Source: Clostridium_S neuense (GTDB lineage: Bacteria; Bacillota; Clostridia; Clostridiales; Clostridiaceae). Taken from it: a stretch of 64,000 nt of DNA. Made by a program: the position numbers and the translations under genes. The notes under the pieces are model-generated. The model ran no database searches and was not told the DNA's origin. It saw only the letters and a program-made list of their open reading frames with translations. How positions within the stretch are numbered: position 1 is the stretch's first letter; every line of letters begins with the position of its first letter. Shown here piece after piece: positions 16,875-26,193 of this stretch. The DNA lies in contig NZ_JBJIAA010000016.1 in the NCBI RefSeq assembly GCF_045310695.1, positions 1 to 64,000 of the forward strand, written 5' to 3'.

Positions 16875-17255
16875 ATGGAGCTATATTTAAAAAGTAGAAA
16901 AAAAGGATTTACATTAATAGAATTAATTACAGTAGTGTCAATTATAATGATTCTTGCATTGCTATTAATACCAAATGTAATTGGGTATATAAATAAGTCT
17001 AAGATATCAGTTGTTAAAAATGATGCTAAAACTGTGTTAAATGTAATTAAAACTGCTCAAGTTTCTTCAGATGATTCACAAAATATAATTACATATAAGG
17101 ATGCTATTGATAATTCAAAGGGAGGAGATCCAAATTTTAAAATTTCAAAAGAACCTCCAGCTAATTTAAGCAATATTGATGAAGATACTCTGCAAGGAAT
17201 AATTGATAATAAGAGTTCAGATTGGAAAGATTATGAAAAATATTATGGAAATTAA
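16875..17255 (+). CDS. Type IV pilin, paralogue of the pilin at 22157
   Basis: A 126-residue prepilin. A short basic leader (KSRKK) is followed by the cleavage site G-F-T-L-I-E, with Glu at +5, and a 25-residue hydrophobic helix. The body is small, with no cysteine pair. It aligns along its full length with the pilin at 22157: both have PNVIGY/PNIVGY, SKISVVK/SKIATVK, a GGD near residue 90 and an IIDN-DW end. It sits alone in front of the pilus operon, separated from it by a convergent membrane-protein gene. AGGAGG precedes the ATG. It is probably a second major or alternative pilin. Confidence 0.85.
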   Translation: MELYLKSRKKGFTLIELITVVSIIMILALLLIPNVIGYINKSKISVVKNDAKTVLNVIKTAQVSSDDSQNIITYKDAIDNSKGGDPNFKISKEPPANLSNIDEDTLQGIIDNKSSDWKDYEKYYGN

Positions 17256-17263
17256 CTACATAT

Positions 17264-18784
17264 CTATTGGAAAAATTCACTTCCGTTTATTGCATTTTTA
17301 AGATTTGCTTTATTTACTTTTAAGATAATATAGTAAGGATCTTCATATTCAGAACTTACTATATTTGTTCTTTTTATTATTCTTACATTCATATAGTCTT
17401 TTTTCATAAAAATAAAATCAATATTATAATTTTTTAAAGTAATCAGCATTTGTCTGTAATCATTGGTAGCGTTATTTTGATCGATGAAAGAGTTTGTTTT
17501 ATTAAATCCATTGATAAATATATCTGTTCGGCTATCTACAAATGTTGGAATGTCTCTAAAAATTAAATATGGACTTATATTATAATCATTGAATATCCTT
17601 GAGTTTTTAATAGAAGGATGATTGTTTATATAGGTGCAAGCATCTATAGGATACTGTGAATTATATAGAGTAATTGAAAAATTTCTATGTTCTATAAATA
17701 TTTTTGTTGTGTAATCGTCGAGAAAGGATACTGAACTAAAAAAGCATAATGTTAAAATTATAAAATAGCAAATATTTATAATTATTTTTTCTTTTGATTT
17801 CTTAAATTTATTTTCGAGAATTGCTGTAAATTTATTATTTGGGAGATATAGCGTGGAAAATTTATATATGCTTTCTTTAAAAAAAGGACTTATAACAGCA
17901 GGCAGCAGCATAAATAGTACAAGTATTTGTCTTACAGCAGTTATAGATAAGAAAATAAGCCCACCAGAAAAAACAATATTTCTTATAGATATATTAGAAA
18001 GCCAGTAAATAAGAACACTTATAATAATTATAAAAAGCAGTACCTTATAGCTATAAATTTGAGTATAATTCCATTCTGAAATTTTAGGGGTACCCTTAAA
18101 GGAAGAAAAAAGATTAAAATCATATAGATATAGGTTGTAGGTGTATGGATTTATTAATATGCATATAAATGCTGCAATGAAATATTTATAATGTTTGAAG
18201 AGTGCATAACAGCCCAATATAAATAAATATAAAGGATAAACCCCACCTTGTACATTTATTCCTAGGATTAAGATTATAAGACTTGGTATATATTTTTTAT
18301 GCTCCAGTAATATGCAAAATGTTAATAGTATAATTCTAGTTAGCATCATCGGTCTAAAGGACATAGTATAGAAGCTGAAAAGTGTATAGCAGTATAAGCA
18401 TATAAGAGCAAGAAAAGAGTTTTTACAGCGCTTATATGAATATACATACACTAAGATGGCTGCAGCCGCATTAAGTAATCCCATAAATATTGTAATAGAA
18501 GTGAAGCCATCTATAGAGTAAATTAAATAAGCAACTATTCCAAAAAGCCATTCATGATTTATCCATTTAAGATTATTTGCAATACCATACCATGAAAATA
18601 TAGCCCCCTTAGGTACAAAACCATTTTTTATAATGTATTCTCCGGATTTTATATGCCAAAAACCATCGTTTATAACATCAAAATTGGCTCCAATGCAAAA
18701 AGAAGTTATAATTGCTATAAAAAAAAGTATACTTAATAATAACTTACCATCCGAAGCCTTTTTTTTTGAAAAATTAATGGACAA
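17264..18784 (-). CDS. Polytopic membrane protein, GT-C glycosyltransferase-like
   Basis: About 506 residues with roughly ten hydrophobic helices and a C-terminal extracytoplasmic part. The first loop has the pattern D-GFWHIKSGEYI followed by FSWYG and WINHEWL. The C-terminal part has RIFNDYNISPYLIF and FVDSRTDIF. I associate both patterns with GT-C-type lipid-linked-sugar transferases, but the specific function is not known. The start is probably the TTG at 18784, because GGGGGG lies 8 bases upstream; the longer frame begins before that site. It is inserted, in reverse, between a pilin gene and pilB, with only 8 bases between its stop and the pilin stop. Pilin or surface-glycan glycosylation is a reasonable guess. 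Confidence 0.55.
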   Translation of the reverse strand: MSINFSKKKASDGKLLLSILFFIAIITSFCIGANFDVINDGFWHIKSGEYIIKNGFVPKGAIFSWYGIANNLKWINHEWLFGIVAYLIYSIDGFTSITIFMGLLNAAAAILVYVYSYKRCKNSFLALICLYCYTLFSFYTMSFRPMMLTRIILLTFCILLEHKKYIPSLIILILGINVQGGVYPLYLFILGCYALFKHYKYFIAAFICILINPYTYNLYLYDFNLFSSFKGTPKISEWNYTQIYSYKVLLFIIIISVLIYWLSNISIRNIVFSGGLIFLSITAVRQILVLFMLLPAVISPFFKESIYKFSTLYLPNNKFTAILENKFKKSKEKIIINICYFIILTLCFFSSVSFLDDYTTKIFIEHRNFSITLYNSQYPIDACTYINNHPSIKNSRIFNDYNISPYLIFRDIPTFVDSRTDIFINGFNKTNSFIDQNNATNDYRQMLITLKNYNIDFIFMKKDYMNVRIIKRTNIVSSEYEDPYYIILKVNKANLKNAINGSEFFQ

Positions 18785-19120
18785 AATTATAACCCCCCAA
18801 TAGTACAATTTTATATTATTATATCATCATTCTGTAAATGTTAATATAATATTTAAAAAAATAAACTAAATTTTATAATACAGTAAATATTAAATATAAT
18901 TGTAAATTTGTGGACTATAGTATATAATAGTTATGTAAAATAAATTAATATAAAAATATAAAAATATATACAAATATTTACAAAATATAAAGACTATTAT
19001 AGATAAACAACTTGGAATATTAAAATTAGCTGAATTCTATTTTGGAACATAAATAGTTTAAGTTTCGCAGTGGTTTCACTATATAAGTAACTTTAATATA
19101 TAATATCGGGGATGAAGTAT
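18785..19120 (+). promoter_or_regulatory. Leader of the pilus operon
   Basis: TTGTAA at 18900-18905, 17 bases, then TATAAT at 18923-18928 would start transcription near 18936 and give a leader of about 185 bases. I looked for the conserved cores of both c-di-GMP riboswitch classes and did not find them. The rest is AT-rich with one small hairpin (AGTG/CACT) near 19070. Promoter elements of the reverse membrane-protein gene must also lie here but cannot be singled out. Confidence 0.45.
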
Positions 19121-20809
19121 ATGGCAAATAAAAAACTGGGTGATTTATTAGTTGATTATGGAGTAATAACAGATGAGCAGCTTAAAGGTGCTTTAAAAAA
19201 ACAAAAATATAGAGGGAAAAGGCTTGGAGAAATATTAGTAAGTGAAAAAATTGTAACTGAAGATGAAATTGTAGATATACTCCAAATGCAAACAGGAATA
19301 CCAAAAGCTTATTTTGATGAATATTTTGTTGATAAAAAGGCAGTATTAACGATACCAGAAGGATTAGCTCAAAAGTACAATTTAATTCCAATATCATTTA
19401 ATGGTGATAAACTAAATGTTGCTATGAGTGATCCTATGAATATGTTTGCCTTAGATGATGTAAGGATAGCTTCTGGACATGAAATTGTACCTATGATTGC
19501 TACATCTACACAAATACAGAGGGCTATTGAAACTTATTATACATCTCAAAAAATTGAAAAAGCAGCAGAAGAGGCAACAAAAAATTATGATATAAACCAA
19601 AAGGATATAGAAGGAGATATAGATGAGTTTACAAATGAAAATGTTAATAATGCACCTATAGTTAAGCTTGTTGATTTTATAATAAGAGAAGCAGTAAGGC
19701 TGCAGAGTAGTGATATTCATATAGAGCCTTTTGAAAAGTATATAAAAGTAAGATATAGAATAGATGGAGAATTGCATGAGAAACAGAGAATTCAAATACA
19801 ATCACTTCAATCAATAATAACCCGTATAAAAATAATTTCTAATTTAAATATTGCAGAAAAAAGACTTCCTCAAGATGGAAGAATGAAAATTTTTATTGAT
19901 GGAAAAAATATTGATTTAAGAGTATCGACGCTGCCAACGGTATTTGGAGAAAAAGCTGTCATAAGAATATTAAAAAATGATAGTAAAAATATAAATAAAG
20001 AAAAGCTTGGTATGGACAGCGAAAATATGAAAAAGCTAGAAAATATAATTAAAAGTCCATATGGAATTATACTTGCAACAGGACCAACAGGAAGTGGAAA
20101 ATCTACAACGCTCTATGCCATATTGAAGGAACTTAATAATGAGCATAGAAATATAGTTACTGTTGAAGACCCGGTTGAATACATGATGGAAGGCATAAAT
20201 CAAGTTAATGTTAATGTAAAGGCTGGACTGAATTTCTCGAGTGGTTTGAGAGCAATCTTAAGGCAGGATCCGGACATAATAATGATAGGAGAAATGAGAG
20301 ACAATGAAACAGCTGAAATTGCTGTAAGGGCGGCAATAACGGGGCATCTAGTTTTAAGTACAATACATACAAATGATGCTGCATCTTCTATTATACGTCT
20401 TTTTGACATGGGAATTCAGCCTTATCTTGTAGCAAATTCATTAAGTGGCATAATAGCGCAAAGACTTGTAAAATCCATATGTCCTCATTGTAAGGAGGAG
20501 TATGAAGCGAAAAACTATGAAAAGGACATACTAGGAATTAAAGAAGAGAAAAATATAACTTTATATAGAGGAAAAGGTTGCCCTAAGTGCAATGGCACGG
20601 GGTATTTGGGGAGAACTGGAGTTTATGAGATATTGGAAATAACAAAAGTAATGAGGGAGATAATTGCAGGAAGTGGAGATATAGAACTATTAAGAAAAGC
20701 AGCGATTGAAAATGGAATGCTTACCATAAGAAAATGCTGCGAGAAATTGGTGTATAGGGGCATAACTACTGTAGATGAACTTGTTAAAATAGCATTCTTA
20801 AAGAGCTAG
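19121..20809 (+). CDS. pilB: Type IV pilus assembly ATPase PilB (GspE family)
   Basis: A cytoplasmic hexameric ATPase that powers pilus extension. It has 562 residues from the ATG at 19121; GGGG ends 9 bases upstream, while the ATG at 19112 abuts it. The N-terminal MshEN domain has two repeats (KLGDLLVDYGVITDEQL and RLGEILVSEKIVTEDEI), a fold known to bind c-di-GMP in some relatives. Walker A GPTGSGKS is at 321-328. The Asp box and Walker B follow (VEDPVEY; DPDIIMIGEMRD), then a zinc-binding tetracysteine region near 453-495 (CPHC, CPKC). It is the first gene of the pilus operon. Confidence 0.93.
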   Translation: MANKKLGDLLVDYGVITDEQLKGALKKQKYRGKRLGEILVSEKIVTEDEIVDILQMQTGIPKAYFDEYFVDKKAVLTIPEGLAQKYNLIPISFNGDKLNVAMSDPMNMFALDDVRIASGHEIVPMIATSTQIQRAIETYYTSQKIEKAAEEATKNYDINQKDIEGDIDEFTNENVNNAPIVKLVDFIIREAVRLQSSDIHIEPFEKYIKVRYRIDGELHEKQRIQIQSLQSIITRIKIISNLNIAEKRLPQDGRMKIFIDGKNIDLRVSTLPTVFGEKAVIRILKNDSKNINKEKLGMDSENMKKLENIIKSPYGIILATGPTGSGKSTTLYAILKELNNEHRNIVTVEDPVEYMMEGINQVNVNVKAGLNFSSGLRAILRQDPDIIMIGEMRDNETAEIAVRAAITGHLVLSTIHTNDAASSIIRLFDMGIQPYLVANSLSGIIAQRLVKSICPHCKEEYEAKNYEKDILGIKEEKNITLYRGKGCPKCNGTGYLGRTGVYEILEITKVMREIIAGSGDIELLRKAAIENGMLTIRKCCEKLVYRGITTVDELVKIAFLKS

Positions 20810-20823
20810 GAGGGGGATAGTTC

Positions 20824-22074
20824 ATGGCGGTATATTTATATGAAGCTAAGAATATAAAAGGTGCAATTGAGAAGGGAAAAATGGAAGGAGAAGATGAAGA
20901 AGCTGTAGCAACTTACCTGAGAACAAAGAATTGCTGGCTTATTTCTATTAGAGAAGAAAATACATCAGGTTTGAGTGGAGACATAGAATTATACTCAAAG
21001 GTAAGCAGTAAGGATATATCAATATTTTGCAGGCAGCTTTCTTATACTTTAAATGCCGGTATAAGTTTGAATAGAGCTCTTAATATAGTAGGGCAGCAAA
21101 CTGAAAATAAGAAATTAAAAAAAGTAACAAATGCAGTGTTTGAGGATGTTGAACGTGGAAAGAGTTTGGCTGACTCTATGGCTAAAAATAAGGAATATCC
21201 TGATTTACTGGTGAATATGGTAGCTGCAGGAGAAGCCAGTGGAACTTTAGATTCAATTATGACTAGAATGGCTGAATATTATTACAGTGAATATAGACAG
21301 TGGCAAAAGGTTAAGCAGGCACTAACTTATCCAATTATAGTAGCAATATTTGCTTTCCTTGTGGTGAATTTTTTAGCAATAAAAATATTACCGATGCTTA
21401 TATCAAATATTGTAAGCATTGCAGGTAAAAATAAAATACCCTGGCCAACTAGAGTTTCAATTGGGTTTAGTAACTTGGTCACACATAATTTTGTTCTTAT
21501 AATAATTTTTGTTGTGGCTTTAGCAGTTTTGTTTAAAATTATTAAAAAATATAGTACTAATACTGAAACTTTAGATAGGTTAAAATTAAAATTACCCATT
21601 ATTGGAAAGCTGAATTACAAAATAGTAACTTCTAGATTTGCAAGAACCTTTGGAATGCTTGTATCTAGTGGTATTCCTCTTATAAAGTCTATTGAAATAT
21701 GCGGGAAAATAGTAAATAACAAATTTATAGAAAAATCACTTGAGGAAGTTGAAAATTATATAAAAAAGGGCTCAAGCATAGGAAATATTTTTGAAGAAAA
21801 AAAGATTTTTCCTCCAATGCTTATAGAGATGATAAAAATAGGAGAGGAATCTGGAAACTTAGAGGATGTTTTAAAAAAAGTAGCTGAGTTTTATGATACG
21901 GAAGTTGAAACCACAGTAACTCAACTTACTACAATGATAGAACCATTAATAATCGTATTGCTAGCATTTGTTGTTGGATTTATAGTTTTATCTATAGTTT
22001 TGCCTATATTCCAAATGTATAATGAAACTTCAAACTTAGGAGTAATAATGCATATAGCAGATTCATATTTATAA
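20824..22074 (+). CDS. pilC: Type IV pilus inner-membrane platform protein PilC (GspF family)
   Basis: A 416-residue platform protein that couples PilB to pilin assembly. It contains two T2SF domains (about 70-190 and 265-395), each with the family pattern FCRQLSYTLNAGI / FARTFGMLVSSGIPL, and hydrophobic helices near 168-190, 217-238 and 375-400. An aggaggggg ribosome site lies between pilB and this gene. It is co-transcribed with pilB, with a 14-base gap. Confidence 0.93.
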   Translation: MAVYLYEAKNIKGAIEKGKMEGEDEEAVATYLRTKNCWLISIREENTSGLSGDIELYSKVSSKDISIFCRQLSYTLNAGISLNRALNIVGQQTENKKLKKVTNAVFEDVERGKSLADSMAKNKEYPDLLVNMVAAGEASGTLDSIMTRMAEYYYSEYRQWQKVKQALTYPIIVAIFAFLVVNFLAIKILPMLISNIVSIAGKNKIPWPTRVSIGFSNLVTHNFVLIIIFVVALAVLFKIIKKYSTNTETLDRLKLKLPIIGKLNYKIVTSRFARTFGMLVSSGIPLIKSIEICGKIVNNKFIEKSLEEVENYIKKGSSIGNIFEEKKIFPPMLIEMIKIGEESGNLEDVLKKVAEFYDTEVETTVTQLTTMIEPLIIVLLAFVVGFIVLSIVLPIFQMYNETSNLGVIMHIADSYL

Positions 22075-22156
22075 TTTTATAAAATAAAAGGGGGGATAAA
22101 TTATTTTATTTGAGTCTGTTTTATTATAAATATAAAAATATGTAGGGGGAAGTTAT

Positions 22157-22540
22157 ATGAAAATAATCAGAAAAAGAAAAAAGAAAGGCTTTACACTCAT
22201 TGAACTTATTGCGGTTGTTGCAATCTTGATAATTCTTGCTGTGCTTTTAGTACCTAATATTGTAGGCTATGTAAATAGGTCTAAAATAGCAACTGTAAAA
22301 AGTGATGCTAAGGTTGTACTTAATATAATAAAAACAGCTAGGGCTCAATCATCAGGTAGTTTAGATAATAATGCAACTTATGTACAAGCTATTAGCACAA
22401 ATTCAGGTGGAGATTCAGATTTAGCTCCATCAAAGGCTCCAGCAAATAGTTTACAAAGTTTAAATGAATCACAATTACAGAGCATAATTGACAATAATAC
22501 CAATGATTGGAGTTATTTTTCAACTTATTATCAAAAGTAG
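22157..22540 (+). CDS. pilA: Major type IV pilin
   Basis: A 127-residue prepilin: basic leader, cleavage at G-F-T-L-I-E with Glu at +5, hydrophobic helix to about residue 35, then a small Ser/Asn-rich head without cysteines. It is located between pilC and pilD, the usual place of a major pilin. It is a full-length paralogue of the pilin at 16875. GGGGGA precedes the ATG. A hairpin after the gene may set its transcript level above that of the downstream assembly genes. Confidence 0.9.
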   Translation: MKIIRKRKKKGFTLIELIAVVAILIILAVLLVPNIVGYVNRSKIATVKSDAKVVLNIIKTARAQSSGSLDNNATYVQAISTNSGGDSDLAPSKAPANSLQSLNESQLQSIIDNNTNDWSYFSTYYQK

Positions 22541-22553
22541 TATTAATTAAATA

Positions 22554-22586
22554 TAGAAGCTTCATTGTATTATAATGAAGCTTCTA
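22554..22586 (+). terminator. Hairpin between pilin and pilD, possible attenuator
   Basis: A 16-bp inverted repeat (22554-22569 with 22571-22586) lies just after the pilin gene. There is no T run after it, so it may stabilise the pilin mRNA or cause partial termination rather than a full stop. Confidence 0.6.
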
Positions 22587-22618
22587 TAAAAAATATTGTA
22601 ATGCATTAGGGGGATTTC

Positions 22619-23392
22619 ATGTTTGTAATATATTTCTTTGTTTTTGTAGTTGGCACTATAATCGGAAGCTTTTTAAATGTATGTATATTTAGAATACCAA
22701 TAGGCCAGTCTATAGTTTTTCCACCCTCGCACTGCATGAATTGTGGAGAAAAGCTAAAGTGGTATGATATGTTTCCAATAATAAGCTGGGTAGTTCTAAA
22801 AGGAAAATGCAGATTTTGTAAAAGCCAAATTTCTTGTAGATATCCATTAGTAGAATTTATGTGTGGAACTGTATTTTTACTCATCTATTTGAAATACGGT
22901 TTTAGCTTTGAAACAATTAAATATTTTATATTTGCCTCATTAATAATTGTTATAGGACTTATAGATTTAGATACGACAGATGTCTATAGTTCTACAATAA
23001 TTGTAGGTGTAGTGGGTTTTATAATTGCAATTTTAGTAGATTATATTTTGTTTGAAGCAAATTTTGATGTTAAGCTTTCTATTTTTAACTATGTTCTGGG
23101 AGGAGTTATTGGGGCAGGCTTCATTTTTCTTATAATATTTTTTACTCATGGTATGGGAAGTGGAGATGCAGAAATATGTTTTGTTTGCGGACTTTTCCTA
23201 GGAATTAAAAATGTGATTTTTATGTTGTTTTTATCCGTAGTTATAGGGGGAATAATAGGAATTTTGTTAGTTTTGCTTGGAAAAAGGAAAAGAACAGACT
23301 ATATACCCTTTGGCCCATTTATAGCAGTTAGTTCAATTATTGCTGTATTGTTTGGAGAAGGAATTGTTAATTGGTATTTAGGAATGCTTTAA
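22619..23392 (+). CDS. pilD: Prepilin peptidase / N-methyltransferase
   Basis: A membrane aspartyl protease that cleaves prepilin leaders and methylates the new N terminus. It has 257 residues. The cytoplasmic zinc motif CMNC...CRFC is in the first loop (C40 and C43; C64 and C67). The two catalytic aspartates lie in GLIDLDTTDVY (near 120) and GMGSGDAEI (near 180). About seven hydrophobic helices are present. AGGGGGA precedes the ATG. Its substrates are the five intact prepilin-like proteins of this locus. Confidence 0.93.
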   Translation: MFVIYFFVFVVGTIIGSFLNVCIFRIPIGQSIVFPPSHCMNCGEKLKWYDMFPIISWVVLKGKCRFCKSQISCRYPLVEFMCGTVFLLIYLKYGFSFETIKYFIFASLIIVIGLIDLDTTDVYSSTIIVGVVGFIIAILVDYILFEANFDVKLSIFNYVLGGVIGAGFIFLIIFFTHGMGSGDAEICFVCGLFLGIKNVIFMLFLSVVIGGIIGILLVLLGKRKRTDYIPFGPFIAVSSIIAVLFGEGIVNWYLGML

Positions 23393-23421
23393 ATTTCATA
23401 AATATGAGGGGGATTTTATAT

Positions 23422-25011
23422 ATGGTAAAAGAAATCATGGCTGTTGAAATAGAAAGCAGATACATAAAAATAGTGGTCGGAAATAGGGGGAAGATTTCAA
23501 AAAGTGGGGTTTTGAATACGCCAGAAGGGGCTGTCGAAAATGATAGGATCGTTGATGTAGAAGCAATTTCAAATACTATAAACGAGTTTATGGAAATAAA
23601 TAAAATTGATACGGATGATGTAATATATACGATTCACGGTCAGGATACCATAATAAGACATACGGAAATAGCTATAATGCAGGAAGTACAAGTTGGAAAA
23701 GCGGCTATAAGAGAAATAGGTCAGTATCTTCCAAGACAAGGTGTTAACTATTATATAGACTATCAAATTATAGATAAAATAAATAATGATGAGAAAAAAA
23801 TATATAAAGTTCTTGTTGCAGCAGTTCCAAGAGTTAAAATTAATGGATATGTGGAATTAACTAATAAACTAGAAATGAAACTGAAGGCTATAGATATACT
23901 TTCAATTAGTGTATCTAGAAGCTTTAAAAGTTATTTTGAAAAAAACAGTAAGATAGCTAGTGTTGGAATTATTGAAATAGAAAATAGATTTAGCAGCATA
24001 GTTATACTCAGCAAAGGAAAAATTTTCATAGAAAAAGAAATAGATAAAGGCATAAGTGACGCAGTTGGTGTAGTTAAGGATTCATTTCATAAGAATTATG
24101 AACAAGCATATCTATATTTTATGTCAAAATTTAATTTTGCAAAACAGGATTATTCTGATGAAATATATGGAAATATAAAAAGCAATTTTGATGATATTTT
24201 TAAGGCTTTTGATAGAGTTGTAAAATTTTATACGGCAGGTAAAACCAAAAAGACGCTGGATAAAATATTTATAGTTGGTGAAGGTGCAAAAATATATGGC
24301 ATAGAGGCATATCTTCAAGATTTTATGGGGATGGACGTATCTATAATTGAAAGCCCAGAAACAATAAATTTAAAGGTCAATTTTCAAAATCAAATCAATT
24401 TTAATCACTATTTAAATGTGTATGGTTCCTTATTAAGAAAAGGAAAAAAAGAATTAAATTTAATACCTGACAATAAAAGAAAATACAAAGTCAGCATTTT
24501 TAACTCAAACATAACTAAGGCAGTAGTGGCAGCGACCATAATTGCTTTTATGGTAGCTTGTGCAGTGCCAATTTTTATAGCAAGAAGTTATTCAAATAAA
24601 GAGAAAATCGGAAGTTATAAATTGAGAAATTTAAATTCCTTACAAAGAGAGCATGATGTACTTGTAAGTAAAATGAATGTCTATAATTCCAGAATAAAAC
24701 TTGTAGATAAGCTCACTAAAAATAAAGCTATGGTAAACGTAAAAATTCAGGATATAAATAAGTATATTCCCTCAGATATTGAATTGGATGAAATAAATTT
24801 TGATAGTGAGAAGGGAATGGTTATATCAGGAGAAACCACTAATGGTAAATCAGTTGCAGCATTAGTTGCAAACCTTCAAATGTCTGATACCTATAAGAAT
24901 GCAAGACTTACAAGTATTGCAAATTCTCAAGATTCAGCTTCACAGAATGTATATAAATTTACTGTAAATTTGGGAGATGGTTCAGGTGCAAAAAATAACT
25001 CAAAAGGATAA
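23422..25011 (+). CDS. pilMN: PilM-PilN fusion protein of the pilus alignment complex
   Basis: A 529-residue protein from the ATG at 23422, preceded by GAGGGGGA; the upstream in-frame start at 23371 lies inside pilD. Residues 1 to about 345 form an actin-like PilM domain in the cytoplasm (MAVEIESRYIKIVVG at the N terminus, then a GEGAKIYGIEAYL phosphate-binding-like stretch). One membrane helix (about 371-393) is followed by a coiled-coil stretch and a PilN-like domain. Separate pilM and pilN genes are usual in Gram-negatives; a pilMN fusion is, as I recall, also described in Clostridioides difficile. It overlaps pilO. Confidence 0.8.
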   Translation: MVKEIMAVEIESRYIKIVVGNRGKISKSGVLNTPEGAVENDRIVDVEAISNTINEFMEINKIDTDDVIYTIHGQDTIIRHTEIAIMQEVQVGKAAIREIGQYLPRQGVNYYIDYQIIDKINNDEKKIYKVLVAAVPRVKINGYVELTNKLEMKLKAIDILSISVSRSFKSYFEKNSKIASVGIIEIENRFSSIVILSKGKIFIEKEIDKGISDAVGVVKDSFHKNYEQAYLYFMSKFNFAKQDYSDEIYGNIKSNFDDIFKAFDRVVKFYTAGKTKKTLDKIFIVGEGAKIYGIEAYLQDFMGMDVSIIESPETINLKVNFQNQINFNHYLNVYGSLLRKGKKELNLIPDNKRKYKVSIFNSNITKAVVAATIIAFMVACAVPIFIARSYSNKEKIGSYKLRNLNSLQREHDVLVSKMNVYNSRIKLVDKLTKNKAMVNVKIQDINKYIPSDIELDEINFDSEKGMVISGETTNGKSVAALVANLQMSDTYKNARLTSIANSQDSASQNVYKFTVNLGDGSGAKNNSKG

Positions 25012-25606
25012 AAAGATACTAATAATTTTATCAGCAGTAATCGTAATTTTTTTATATTTTCAATTTATACTTCTACCTTCATTAAAGTCAATAAGTAAAA
25101 GTAAAAGTGCTATAAATGATTTGAATATAAGAGTAAATGAAATGAATACCACTAGGATACAAAATACAAGTATGAAGAAAAAATTGAAAATCATAACTGA
25201 AGAATATGATGCATCTCAAAATAAACTACCCATCAATGAAAGAAACCCAGAAATAGAATATGATATACAAAATATGGCATCAGCTAGTAATGTTGTAGTT
25301 TCAAGTGTGGTTTTTGGTGATCCTAAAGCTTTTAATAGCAGTGAAAATAACAATAATTCTTTAAATGAAAAAGGAAATTTAATTCAGATACCGGTAAATG
25401 TGAATGTTGTAGGAAGTTCTAAAGATAATATTGTGAGTTTTTTAAGTAAGTTTGAAATGGCAGATAGAATTTCTCAGATAAAGAATGCAAGTATAATTGT
25501 AAATAAAGAAAAAAACAATTTTATACTCAGTATAAATGCAAATTATTTCTATGTTGTAAGTAAAGCCAATGATGAGGTTCAATATAATTTTAACTCGAAT
25601 AAATAA
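24986..25606 (+). CDS. pilO: PilO-like pilus assembly protein
   Basis: About 206 residues from the GTG at 24986; GGGAG at 24972-24976 is 9 bases upstream, whereas the ATG at 24977 touches that site. A short cytoplasmic tail, one membrane helix (about 9-30), a coiled coil (about 35-75) and an alpha/beta domain are the PilO layout. The gene overlaps the end of pilMN by 26 bases in another frame, so translation is coupled. It should partner the PilN part of PilMN. Confidence 0.8.
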   Translation: MQKITQKDKKILIILSAVIVIFLYFQFILLPSLKSISKSKSAINDLNIRVNEMNTTRIQNTSMKKKLKIITEEYDASQNKLPINERNPEIEYDIQNMASASNVVVSSVVFGDPKAFNSSENNNNSLNEKGNLIQIPVNVNVVGSSKDNIVSFLSKFEMADRISQIKNASIIVNKEKNNFILSINANYFYVVSKANDEVQYNFNSNK

Positions 25607-25626
25607 CTGCTTAGAGGTGTTTTTTT

Positions 25627-26187
25627 ATGATAAAGGTGAAACGTGAGGGATTTACTATAATAGAAATCATAGCAGCTATAGCTATATTTGCAATATCATC
25701 TTCTATTATAGTTTTTACAATAGATGCTTCTGCTAAAATCTATAAACGGGAAAATGTTAAATTTTCAACATCATCTGCTGTAAATAGTCTAATCCAGCAG
25801 TTAAAGGCTAAGGGAGTAGGAAGTCCGACTACAGGTGGAGCAATAAATTCTATAGCAGATATATATGCACTTAATAGAAAAGGTTACGTTATTTATTTTA
25901 ATTATGAAGATTTACCCAAGACTTTGGAGGATACAAGCACATATATAAGAGGGATTGATGAATATAACCCAAGTTTTGAGGATATTAAAAATTACAAGGA
26001 TAAAATTTCAAGCAAAAAGTATGCTGCTTATATGGAGATAAAGAGAGAGGTAAATAAAAATTTAAATAAACCTGATAGCCTCAATATACAATGGTTTTAT
26101 AATTACTACACTGTAGAGATTAAGGTGTGGGATATGGATGCGGGCAGTAATTCTATAGCAAGTTCAAGTACCAGTGTAAGTAGGTGA
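25627..26187 (+). CDS. Minor pilin-like protein 1
   Basis: A 186-residue prepilin-like protein with leader KVKREG, mature N terminus F-T-I-I-E with Glu at +5, a hydrophobic helix to about residue 32, and a Ser-rich end. It is first of three consecutive pilin-like genes after pilO, the position of minor pilins (PilV/GspI-H type) that prime pilus assembly. AGAGGTG precedes the ATG. I cannot assign it to a specific minor-pilin class. Confidence 0.78.
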   Translation: MIKVKREGFTIIEIIAAIAIFAISSSIIVFTIDASAKIYKRENVKFSTSSAVNSLIQQLKAKGVGSPTTGGAINSIADIYALNRKGYVIYFNYEDLPKTLEDTSTYIRGIDEYNPSFEDIKNYKDKISSKKYAAYMEIKREVNKNLNKPDSLNIQWFYNYYTVEIKVWDMDAGSNSIASSSTSVSR

Positions 26188-26193
26188 TAAAAA

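Noticed and set aside
18929..19120. c-di-GMP riboswitch before pilB
   Set aside because: Expected because such riboswitches precede pilus genes in some clostridia, but neither class core sequence is present.
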